Assembly: GCA_030916665.1 (NCBI GenBank)
Contig: JAUPWC010000113.1
Span: 1-11,234, forward strand
DNA: 11,234 nt
DNA from: Verrucomicrobiota bacterium
GTDB taxonomy: Bacteria > Verrucomicrobiota > Verrucomicrobiia > Opitutales > Opitutaceae
Direction of reading: 5' to 3'
The notes beneath the pieces were generated by a model that was not told where the DNA came from, did not search any database, and worked only from the letters and a program-made list of their open reading frames with translations. The translations under genes were made by a program, and so were the position numbers. This document shows, one piece after another, positions 6,369 to 11,234 of the stretch. The first letter of the stretch is position 1; each line of letters begins with the position of its first letter.

Positions 6369-6916
6369 TCCCCGCCGCGCTGCTCAAGTTCGTGCCTGGC
6401 GGCCCGCAGCTGGCCATGGGTGTGGTGCTGGTCGCGGGCCTCGGCATCGCGGGCACCGGCCTGTGGTTCAAGGCGCGCAGCGTCTATCTCAAGCAAGGCC
6501 GGGCCGAGGTACAGGTCGTGCTGGATCGCGCGATCTCCGACCACAACGCCGCAGCCACTGCGGCATCGGACGCATACCGACGACTCGAGCAAGCACTCAA
6601 CGCACGCATTCAGGAGGCCCAAGATGCCCTGTTCAAAGAACGCGCCGCATCGGCCAAGGTGGTGGTTGCTCTCAACCGTGCTCGCACTGAGCGCAACGGC
6701 CTGCGCGACCAGATCAACGCCTACGCTGCCGGCAGTGGTCGAGCCGGTGAAGATTCCGTCGCCGCCTGCCGGGATCGAGCCCAAGCCCTCGGGTCACTAC
6801 TTGACGAGGCACTGCGCGTTGGTGAAGAAAGTGCAGGAGACGGTGAGCAGTGCGAGGCCGGCGTCAGGGCCTTGTTGAAGGCTTGGCCTTCCGCCACCGC
6901 CGCTTCTGCGCCGTAG
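6365..6916 (+). CDS. Rz-like inner-membrane spanin subunit
   Basis: 183 residues from ATG 6365, which overlaps the endolysin stop as ATGA. One N-terminal transmembrane helix (about residues 14-36, including MGVVLVAGLGIAGTGLWF) lacks a cleavage site and is followed by a long charged coiled-coil region (about 40-115). The C-terminal part, with RDRAQALGSLLDEALRVGEE and ALLKAW, resembles Rz-type proteins of the DUF2514 kind. Inner-membrane spanins pair with an outer-membrane lipoprotein to fuse the two membranes after peptidoglycan loss. The partner is encoded inside this gene in another frame (6624-6878). The last 53 bases overlap the convergent minus-strand gene at 6864-7076. Confidence 0.85.
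   Translation: MIPAALLKFVPGGPQLAMGVVLVAGLGIAGTGLWFKARSVYLKQGRAEVQVVLDRAISDHNAAATAASDAYRRLEQALNARIQEAQDALFKERAASAKVVVALNRARTERNGLRDQINAYAAGSGRAGEDSVAACRDRAQALGSLLDEALRVGEESAGDGEQCEAGVRALLKAWPSATAASAP
6612..6617 (+). promoter_or_regulatory. Ribosome binding site (AGGAGG) for nested Rz1
   Basis: A perfect AGGAGG lies inside the Rz coding sequence 6 bases before ATG 6624. It fixes the start of the nested lipoprotein and allows independent initiation. Confidence 0.8.
6624..6878 (+). CDS. Rz1-like outer-membrane lipoprotein spanin, nested in Rz
   Basis: 84 residues in the +1 frame of Rz, from ATG 6624 with AGGAGG at 6612-6617. The N-terminus is basic (RPRWW), followed by a hydrophobic stretch LLSTVLALSATAC that ends in the expected lipidated Cys27. 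Ala rather than Leu stands at -3, so the lipobox is non-canonical. The mature part is Pro-rich (PTLPAVVEPVKIPSPPAGIE), as in Rz1 proteins, with a further Cys at 65 and a C-terminal Cys84. The out-of-frame, fully embedded arrangement matches lambda-type Rz/Rz1 pairs. The protein would be anchored in the outer membrane and contact the Rz C-terminus across the periplasm. Its 3' end (6864-6878) also overlaps the minus-strand gene. Confidence 0.85.
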   Translation: MPCSKNAPHRPRWWLLSTVLALSATACATRSTPTLPAVVEPVKIPSPPAGIEPKPSGHYLTRHCALVKKVQETVSSARPASGPC

Positions 6917-7076
6917 CCCGGTTGTTGCGGCGAGTGGCCATCCCCAACTCGCCTTTCTGGTAGACCCACACCACGTCGTGCACCAAGCCGCAGTCGCAGC
7001 AAGCGAGGCGGTAGACTTCACCGAGCGGCACAACGAAGCCTTCGCCGTCCACGCGCTGCCTGTAGCGTGCCTTCAT
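6864..7076 (-). CDS. Small Cys-rich phage protein of unknown function
   Basis: 70 residues from ATG 7076, with GAGGGG 8 bases upstream. It overlaps the stop of the previous minus-strand gene as ATGA. The core reads LACCDCGLVHDV (residues 25-36), with C26, C27, C29 and H33 as possible metal ligands. It is followed by ATRRNNRATAQKRR (47-60), a basic tail. The CCDCGLVH plus R-x-N-R-A-T combination recurs in small proteins of many tailed phages, usually annotated as hypothetical; no function is known to me. The basic tail suggests nucleic-acid contact, but that is inference. It is the last gene of the minus-strand unit, and its 3' end runs 53 bases into the convergent Rz gene. Confidence 0.75.
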   Translation of the reverse strand: MKARYRQRVDGEGFVVPLGEVYRLACCDCGLVHDVVWVYQKGELGMATRRNNRATAQKRRWRKAKPSTRP

Positions 7077-7567
7077 GAGTACAGCCCCTCGTCGTGCAGA
7101 TAAGCGTTGAGTGCCCGCGCGATGCGGCCGGCGGGGTATGCCACCTCTTCTTCGTCGAACTCAGCGTGATGCGCCCACGGCGTGCGCTTGCACCGCTTCG
7201 CGTAGCAGAACGCGGCGTGCACAGACTCGTGGGTCACGATCTCCATGTTGAGGTGCCCATGCACGAGACCCATGATCGCGAAGTATCTTGGGTCGACCCA
7301 CATCGTGCTGCGGTCCGGCTTGCCCGGGGTGATCGTGATGATCTCGTGCGACAGTGCGTTGACTGCGCCGAGCGTACTGCGGCCGAGGTGAGGCTTGCCC
7401 AAGACCTCGGTCCAGAAGTGGACGAGGTCGCGCTGCTTCTCAAACACCACGACCTTCAGCGTCAGCCGCCCGTGGATCGTGATGTCGGCGGCGCTCTTGA
7501 TGCCTCGCGCCTTCGGGTGCGTCGAGATGCGTTTCGGCAGCCCCGGTCGCAGGCACCGGACCTTCAT
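7073..7567 (-). CDS. Small HExxH protein, putative zinc metallopeptidase
   Basis: 164 residues from ATG 7567, which overlaps the glycosyltransferase stop as ATGA; GGGGGAG lies about 10 bases upstream. The frame is open further upstream, but that part is shadow of the glycosyltransferase. The C-terminal half holds VTHESVHAAF (H113, E114, H117), then AEFDEEEVAY (136-144). One of E139-E141 could be the third ligand of a gluzincin-type site, although the spacing of about 22-24 residues is short. No signal peptide or membrane helix is present, so it would act in the cytoplasm. Its place after two glycosyltransferases and before a Cys-rich small protein gives no clear substrate. It is not similar by eye to the zincin-like domain of the giant virion protein. 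Activity is predicted only from the motif. Confidence 0.75.
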   Translation of the reverse strand: MKVRCLRPGLPKRISTHPKARGIKSAADITIHGRLTLKVVVFEKQRDLVHFWTEVLGKPHLGRSTLGAVNALSHEIITITPGKPDRSTMWVDPRYFAIMGLVHGHLNMEIVTHESVHAAFCYAKRCKRTPWAHHAEFDEEEVAYPAGRIARALNAYLHDEGLYS

Positions 7568-8292
7568 GACGTCGGCGCTCCCCCAGGCCCCCAAAGACCG
7601 TTGCGGCGCGCAGCGTCGAGCCACAGATCGTCGTGCGCTGCACCAGGCCAGTCCGTGTTGAAGGGTCCGCCATTGGTGAAGTGGGCGATGTCCGTCGGCG
7701 AAGGCCGGGGCTGCTCGTTCACCAGCCAGTTCCACCCGGGCGCCAGCGCGCCGATCTCGTCGTCGGTCAGCCAGTAGAACTCGTGGAGCTCATCGCGCGT
7801 GCGGTGGTTGACGTCCCACAGTGACAGCCGCCGGTTGGCCGGGTGATCGCAGTTGAACAGCATCACGCTCGACCAGTTCTTGCGCGCGTAGGATCGCTGG
7901 GCCTGCCCCAGCATCTTCACCTCGCGCGTCGGCACGTGCTCGTGCTTGACGACGTTCACCGCATGCGCCGCAGTGACCTCCTGCAGCATCTGCCGCGGAT
8001 CGGACAGGAACACCATGTCGCAGTCGAGGAACAGCGCGAAACCGCCTTGGCACAAGATCGGCGTCAGGAACCGCGAGATGTTGAACCGCGTGCTGTAGTG
8101 CATGTTGCTGACGAGGTCGTACTCGCGCAGCGTGCGGGTGTCGCGCGGCCGGGTCAGCAGGCCGCTGGCGTACAGGCGGCTGAGGCACAGGAACTCCGGC
8201 TCGATCTCGCCGAAGGTGACCTCGCGCAGCGTTGCCGCGCAGACCTGCGCGGCGTCGTGCTCGCGCTCGTCGTAACCGATCATCACCCGCAT
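7564..8292 (-). CDS. Glycosyltransferase, GT8-like with DxD motif
   Basis: 242 residues from ATG 8292, with GGAGG 5 bases upstream; the longer open frame upstream is shadow of the HNH gene. The N-terminus MRVMIGYDERE is a Rossmann-like strand of GT-A enzymes. LFLDCDMVFLSDP (88-99) supplies the DxD (D90, D92) that binds the metal and nucleotide-sugar. KNWSSVMLFNC (138-148) and IAHFTNGGPFNTDW (202-215) match the acceptor-side and C-terminal His-Gly regions of GT8-like proteins. It has no membrane anchor. It would transfer a sugar from an NDP-sugar; donor and acceptor cannot be read from the sequence. It overlaps the upstream HNH gene by 10 bases and the downstream HExxH gene by 4. Confidence 0.82.
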   Translation of the reverse strand: MRVMIGYDEREHDAAQVCAATLREVTFGEIEPEFLCLSRLYASGLLTRPRDTRTLREYDLVSNMHYSTRFNISRFLTPILCQGGFALFLDCDMVFLSDPRQMLQEVTAAHAVNVVKHEHVPTREVKMLGQAQRSYARKNWSSVMLFNCDHPANRRLSLWDVNHRTRDELHEFYWLTDDEIGALAPGWNWLVNEQPRPSPTDIAHFTNGGPFNTDWPGAAHDDLWLDAARRNGLWGPGGAPTS

Positions 8293-8774
8293 AGGTGCCT
8301 CCGCTTGATGTTGCTGATAGTGGATGGGTCGACCGCGTACTCCAACGCTATTTGCGCTTGGGTTTCGCCGTTGGCTATTCGCTGAACTATTGAGGACCAC
8401 ACGGCGCGAGGGATCTTCAGCTTCACGTCGTGCGCACCGGGCGGAACGGCGTACTGAAGTCCTGACGGTCGCTTGCGGGGCACGCCACATCTTCGACCTT
8501 TCGCCGAGGAATCCGCGATGTTGTCTTGGTTTGTCCCGAGAAACAAATGGTGCGGGTTCAAGCAGCACCTCACGTCGCAGCGGTGCAAAACGTGGAGCGT
8601 GCCTGGATCACCGCAAAAGGCACGGTACGCCGCTCGGTGCGTTGTCTCGGTACGACCGAACGCGTGCACTTCTCCGTAGCCGGTCTTCGGGTTCAAATAC
8701 CCTTCCCACAACCAGCATCCAGATATGGGGATTTGCACAACCTTCGCCAGAAGGCGTTCAGCAAGGGACGTCAC
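8283..8774 (-). CDS. HNH endonuclease with C-terminal helix-turn-helix
   Basis: 163 residues from GTG 8774, which overlaps the FkbM-type stop as GTGA. The N-terminal part, SGCWLWEGYLNPKTGYGEV (19-37) and THRAAYRAF (45-53), is typical of phage HNH proteins of the PF13392 kind. VLHRCDVRCCLNPHHLFLGT (62-81) is the HNH core, with H64, Cys66/Cys70, N73 and H75/H76 as candidate catalytic and metal residues. The C-terminal IANGETQAQIALEYAVDPST (133-152) reads as a helix-turn-helix that could place the nuclease on DNA. Wobble positions are A/T in about a third of the first 50 codons, against about 12% in the neighbouring FkbM-type gene. Such free-standing HNH genes are often selfish homing elements. 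It sits between sugar-modifying genes and ends 10 bases into the next gene. Confidence 0.88.
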   Translation of the reverse strand: MTSLAERLLAKVVQIPISGCWLWEGYLNPKTGYGEVHAFGRTETTHRAAYRAFCGDPGTLHVLHRCDVRCCLNPHHLFLGTNQDNIADSSAKGRRCGVPRKRPSGLQYAVPPGAHDVKLKIPRAVWSSIVQRIANGETQAQIALEYAVDPSTISNIKRRHLCG

Positions 8775-9424
8775 GCTGGCACCATGATGAAGTCGCCGCT
8801 GATCTCCTCGGCCACCTTGTACCCGAGGGTCTTCAAGAAGTCCACCGCGCCGAGCAAGGGCAGGCCGAATCGTGCTGCCATCTCCCTCTTCTGCTCGACG
8901 ATGACCACCGGCTTCCACCGCGTGATCGTCGCCACGCCGCCGCGCAGCACGTTCTCTTCGAAGCCCTCGCAGTCCAGCTTCATGAAGTCGACGTTGATTA
9001 GGTCGAGGCTGTCGAGGGTCTCCATCGGAATCTCGCCCTTGCCGCGCACCTGCGTGTTGCCGCTGCTGCCCGGCTCGGACCACATGGCCACCGAGCCGTG
9101 CTCCGCGCCCAGCGCGATCCCGTGCAGGTGCACGTGCTGGCCCACGCCGGCGAGGTTCTTTTCGAAGCACTCGCGGTGCGCGGCCACCGGTTCGAAGGCG
9201 AACACCGCGGCGAACTCGTGCGCCAGATTGTAGGACCACAGGCCCACGTGACCGCCGACGTCGACCGCGACGCGGTGCTTCTTGCAGTGCTTCAGCGCCG
9301 CGAGTTGCTTCTTGCCTTGGTAGGCCTGGCGGCCGTTCAGGATCAGCTTGTTCTTGGCGTGGGCCATCCACGGGCCCAGGTGTGCTTCATGGTCCGGCAT
9401 CCACCAGCCGCTGACTTGCTTCAT
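8771..9424 (-). CDS. FkbM-type SAM-dependent methyltransferase
   Basis: 217 residues from ATG 9424, overlapping the GT9-like stop as ATGA. The SAM-binding motif I is VAVDVGGHVGLWS (residues 52-64), and motif II ends in FAFEP (75-79). FMKLDCEGFEENVLRGG (147-163) is the FkbM hallmark block, normally D-x-E-G followed by a Leu-Gly. The C-terminal VVIVEQ strand is also typical. FkbM-family enzymes O-methylate hydroxyls of sugars, polyketides and other small molecules. With glycosyltransferases on both sides, the likely job here is O-methylation of a sugar residue. That is inference from family and neighbours. The length is normal for the family. Confidence 0.88.
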   Translation of the reverse strand: MKQVSGWWMPDHEAHLGPWMAHAKNKLILNGRQAYQGKKQLAALKHCKKHRVAVDVGGHVGLWSYNLAHEFAAVFAFEPVAAHRECFEKNLAGVGQHVHLHGIALGAEHGSVAMWSEPGSSGNTQVRGKGEIPMETLDSLDLINVDFMKLDCEGFEENVLRGGVATITRWKPVVIVEQKREMAARFGLPLLGAVDFLKTLGYKVAEEISGDFIMVPA

Positions 9425-10179
9425 TTCAGGATTTCCTTCAGGTTGGCCAGCACCTCCGCTGGCAGGATCTTCGCCATCGACTCACGGCAGCCGCGGCAGT
9501 TGGTGCGCATGCCGCAGGGCTTGCCGGCGTGCCGGATGTTGCGGTGCATCGCGTAGCCCGTGATGTCGGGGCTGATGAACTCGGACCACAGGATGACCGC
9601 CGGCGTGCCCACAGCGGCCGCACCGTGCATGAGGCCGCCCTCGGTGCCGATGAAGGCCTTGGCGACCGACAGCACGGCCAGTGCGTGCCGGAACGTGGGA
9701 GTGCCCACCGCAATGACGTGGTTGAGCGCCTTCTGTCCAGGCCCAAGGCACTGGATGATCGGGCCGATGTTCGCCAGGCGCATGGACGACGTCAGCTGCG
9801 ACCAGTTGATCCAGCCCCAGTCCTTGTTGCTGTGCCCGATCGCCTTGACGTTGGGCTCGACCATGATCGCGCCGCGGAACGGCTCGGCGAAGGCCAACTC
9901 TTCGGGCGTGAAGAACACTTCGGCCGGGATCGGCTTGTAGGGCTTCCACGTCCACCGCTCCATCGTCTTGGCAAGGATGTAGGGACGCAGACCGGCCGCG
10001 TTGCGCAGCTTGCTGTAGGGCTTGCCCGCCGGCGGCTTGCTCAGGATGTAGGGCACGCCGTCGAAGACCTCGGACTTCTGGATCTTGCCCATGGCGTTGA
10101 CGATGATCACCCCATGTCCGGTCTGCTTGTGGATCTTGCGGGCCTCGCCCGATGCCATCAGCCAGTCGCCGGCGCCCAC
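9421..10179 (-). CDS. Glycosyltransferase family 9-like (heptosyltransferase-like)
   Basis: 252 residues from GTG 10179, whose G is the last base of the preceding TAG stop; GGAG lies about 8 bases upstream. The N-terminal GAGDWLMASGEARKIHKQTG (2-21) is the glycine-rich acceptor-side motif of GT9 proteins. TEGGLMHGAAAVGTPAVILW (179-198) is the C-terminal donor-site block, with the characteristic His185 and the GTP turn. After it comes a Cys cluster PCGMRTNCRGCRESMAKI (221-238; C222, C228, C231), common near the end of such proteins. At 252 residues it is shorter than cellular LPS heptosyltransferases (over 300), as often seen in phage versions. It would transfer a heptose or related sugar to a glycan; the substrate is not readable. 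An ATG in frame (Met8) is an alternative start. Confidence 0.82.
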   Translation of the reverse strand: MGAGDWLMASGEARKIHKQTGHGVIIVNAMGKIQKSEVFDGVPYILSKPPAGKPYSKLRNAAGLRPYILAKTMERWTWKPYKPIPAEVFFTPEELAFAEPFRGAIMVEPNVKAIGHSNKDWGWINWSQLTSSMRLANIGPIIQCLGPGQKALNHVIAVGTPTFRHALAVLSVAKAFIGTEGGLMHGAAAVGTPAVILWSEFISPDITGYAMHRNIRHAGKPCGMRTNCRGCRESMAKILPAEVLANLKEILK

Positions 10180-10703
10180 TACGGTGTCTCCACAAGTTCC
10201 CACTGCAGGTCGAGGTCTGTGAACAGCGCCTGGGCCTGCGTGAACTGCTCCTGCCACCACTCCAGCGGCTTGATCGTGCAGTGGAGGTTGACGTCGGTGC
10301 CGGGGAAGAACTTCTTCGCTGGGCGGCAGCACACGCTGGCCCACACGCCCAGCTTCGCGTGATTGAACAGGTCGGCGATGAAGCGCGGCACCTCGTCTTC
10401 CGGGATGTGCTCCAGCACGTCCGAGCACACGACCACGTCAAAGCGCCGATCGGGCTTCTTCTCGTGCCGCTTGAAGCTGGGATCGTAGAGCGTGATGCTG
10501 CTGATCGGCAGGCCCCACGTCTTGTAGATCTTGTGCGGGCTGCGGTACGCGTCGCCAGCGCCAGCGCCGTAGTCGAGCACGGTCTGGGCGTGCAGGCGCT
10601 TGATGAACTTGCCCACCTGGTCGGCGTTGTTCAGCAGGCTGAGGCCGCGGAACTGCACGCCGGAGTCGGCCATCTCGCGGTACATCTTCAGGAGCGTCTT
10701 CAC
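10179..10703 (-). CDS. Class I SAM-dependent methyltransferase
   Basis: 174 residues from GTG 10703, overlapping the previous stop as GTGA and preceded by GGAGA about 7 bases upstream. The reading frame extends nine codons further up, but only as shadow. TVLDYGAGAGDAYRS (41-55) is SAM motif I. ITLYDP (70-75) holds the acidic residue at the end of strand 2. FDVVVCSDVLEHIPEDEVPR (88-107) is the motif IV region of Methyltransf_11/23-type enzymes. A C-terminal stretch, CCRPAKKFFPGTDVNLHCTI (125-144), may shape the substrate pocket. The acceptor is unknown. Its position between another methyltransferase and a GT9-like gene suggests a sugar or lipid-linked glycan. Confidence 0.85.
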   Translation of the reverse strand: MKTLLKMYREMADSGVQFRGLSLLNNADQVGKFIKRLHAQTVLDYGAGAGDAYRSPHKIYKTWGLPISSITLYDPSFKRHEKKPDRRFDVVVCSDVLEHIPEDEVPRFIADLFNHAKLGVWASVCCRPAKKFFPGTDVNLHCTIKPLEWWQEQFTQAQALFTDLDLQWELVETP

Positions 10704-11233
10704 TTGACTCTCCGGTAGTTGCCCACCCACTCGCCGAAGGCACCGTCATAGCCCGCGTGCTCGAGGTAGAAGCCCGCGCGCTTCATGGTCTCGCCGATGT
10801 GGTGCGGTTGGTTGCCCGAGCGTTCGTCGATGATCGTCGGCGCGTGCTTGGGCGGTAGCCGCAGCACGACCATCTCGCGGGCGAACTCCACGATCTCGGC
10901 GCACACGCGCGTCGGGTCCTTGACCTTCTGCAGCAGCGCCAGCATGGCGATGACGTCGTAGTGCCGGCGCGGGCGCCACACGTTCGCGTCGCCGACTTCG
11001 AACGGGATGGGCAGATCGCCGCGCAGCTTGTTGCCCACGGCCACGTGGCCGGCCACGATCTCGACGCCGTGCACGGCGATAGCGCCGGCCTTGGCCATCT
11101 CGATGCTGATCAAGCCCTCGGCGCAGCCGACGTCGAGCACGGTCTTGCCGTGCACTGCACCCAGCAGCCGGTCGAGGCCGTTGAGTTGCTGGTCGAGGGT
11201 GCGATCACCCGGCCGCCCGGCGGTGGAGAACCA
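10700..11233 (-). CDS. Class I SAM-dependent methyltransferase, 5'-truncated by the window edge
   Basis: The frame is open to the window edge, and the reading WFSTAGRPGDRTLDQQLNGL precedes the GTG at 11155, so that GTG is not the true start; the beginning lies beyond the window. KTVLDVGCAEGLISIEMAKA is SAM motif I, followed by VHGVEIV (strand 2) and YDVIAMLALLQKVKDPTRV (motif IV and beyond). Then come a VVLRLPP strand and a C-terminal domain ending GEWVGNYRRVK. The WFSTAGRPGD lead-in is conserved in a group of bacterial and phage methyltransferases of unknown acceptor. It is the first visible gene of the minus-strand unit; its stop overlaps the next start as GTGA. Confidence 0.85.
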   Translation of the reverse strand, partial: WFSTAGRPGDRTLDQQLNGLDRLLGAVHGKTVLDVGCAEGLISIEMAKAGAIAVHGVEIVAGHVAVGNKLRGDLPIPFEVGDANVWRPRRHYDVIAMLALLQKVKDPTRVCAEIVEFAREMVVLRLPPKHAPTIIDERSGNQPHHIGETMKRAGFYLEHAGYDGAFGEWVGNYRRVK

Positions 11234-11234
11234 C

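Noticed and set aside
7094..7777. 227-residue plus-strand frame
   Set aside because: It is antisense to the HExxH protein and the GT8-like gene, both of which show family motifs, matched starts and 4-base overlaps. The plus-strand product has none of these.
8293..8568. N-terminal extension of the GT8-like frame
   Set aside because: It reads through the HNH gene out of frame. ATG 8292 has GGAGG 5 bases upstream and starts exactly at the expected first strand of the fold.
8526..9233. 235-residue plus-strand frame
   Set aside because: It spans the antisense of the HNH and FkbM-type genes across their junction, with low-complexity composition and no motif.
9529..10362. 277-residue plus-strand frame
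   Set aside because: It is antisense to the GT9-like and methyltransferase genes. Its His/Arg/Val-rich composition is that of a shadow frame.

Overview
The window is part of a tailed-phage genome, either a free phage or a prophage. It is GC-rich with strongly G/C-ending codons. Gene content, codon use and the style of the virion proteins suggest a phage of a betaproteobacterium, perhaps a Burkholderiales host; this host guess is an inference and weakly held. No tRNA, integrase, CRISPR array or complete mobile element is visible, and no stretch longer than about 300 bases lacks a gene.

The plus strand (1-6916) reads as the end of a virion module followed by a lysis cassette. A 5'-truncated virion-associated protein (1-1230) overlaps a 1268-residue multidomain protein (1212-5018). 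The large protein has a glycine/alanine-rich hydrophobic N-terminal part, a helical middle, a repeat-rich Pro/Ala/Glu linker and a C-terminal HExxH zincin-like domain. The pair looks like internal or DNA-ejection proteins. After a 35-base gap come a one-helix membrane protein (two good starts), a multi-helix holin candidate, a GH19 endolysin, an Rz-type inner-membrane spanin and an Rz1-type lipoprotein spanin nested in it. From the holin pair to Rz, each gene overlaps the next by 4 bases (GTGA or ATGA), so they are probably translationally coupled.

The minus strand (11233 down to 6864) is a second compact unit of eight genes that converges on the lysis cassette. In transcription order it holds a 5'-truncated SAM methyltransferase, a second SAM methyltransferase, a GT9-like glycosyltransferase, an FkbM-type methyltransferase, an HNH endonuclease, a GT8-like glycosyltransferase with a DxD motif, a small HExxH protein and a Cys-rich small phage protein. 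Junctions are 1-, 4- or 10-base overlaps. Two glycosyltransferases with three methyltransferases suggest that a (methylated) glycan is built or modified, on the host surface or on the virion. The HNH gene looks like a later insertion because its wobble-position GC is lower than that of its neighbours.

The points most worth following are: a 38-codon basic ORF with a strong ribosome binding site in another frame inside the large virion gene (4093-4209); the glycan cassette with an embedded HNH gene; two unrelated HExxH proteins; a 15-base stretch (6864-6878) read in three frames on two strands; and a codon-use shift inside the large virion gene (about 1560-2200).
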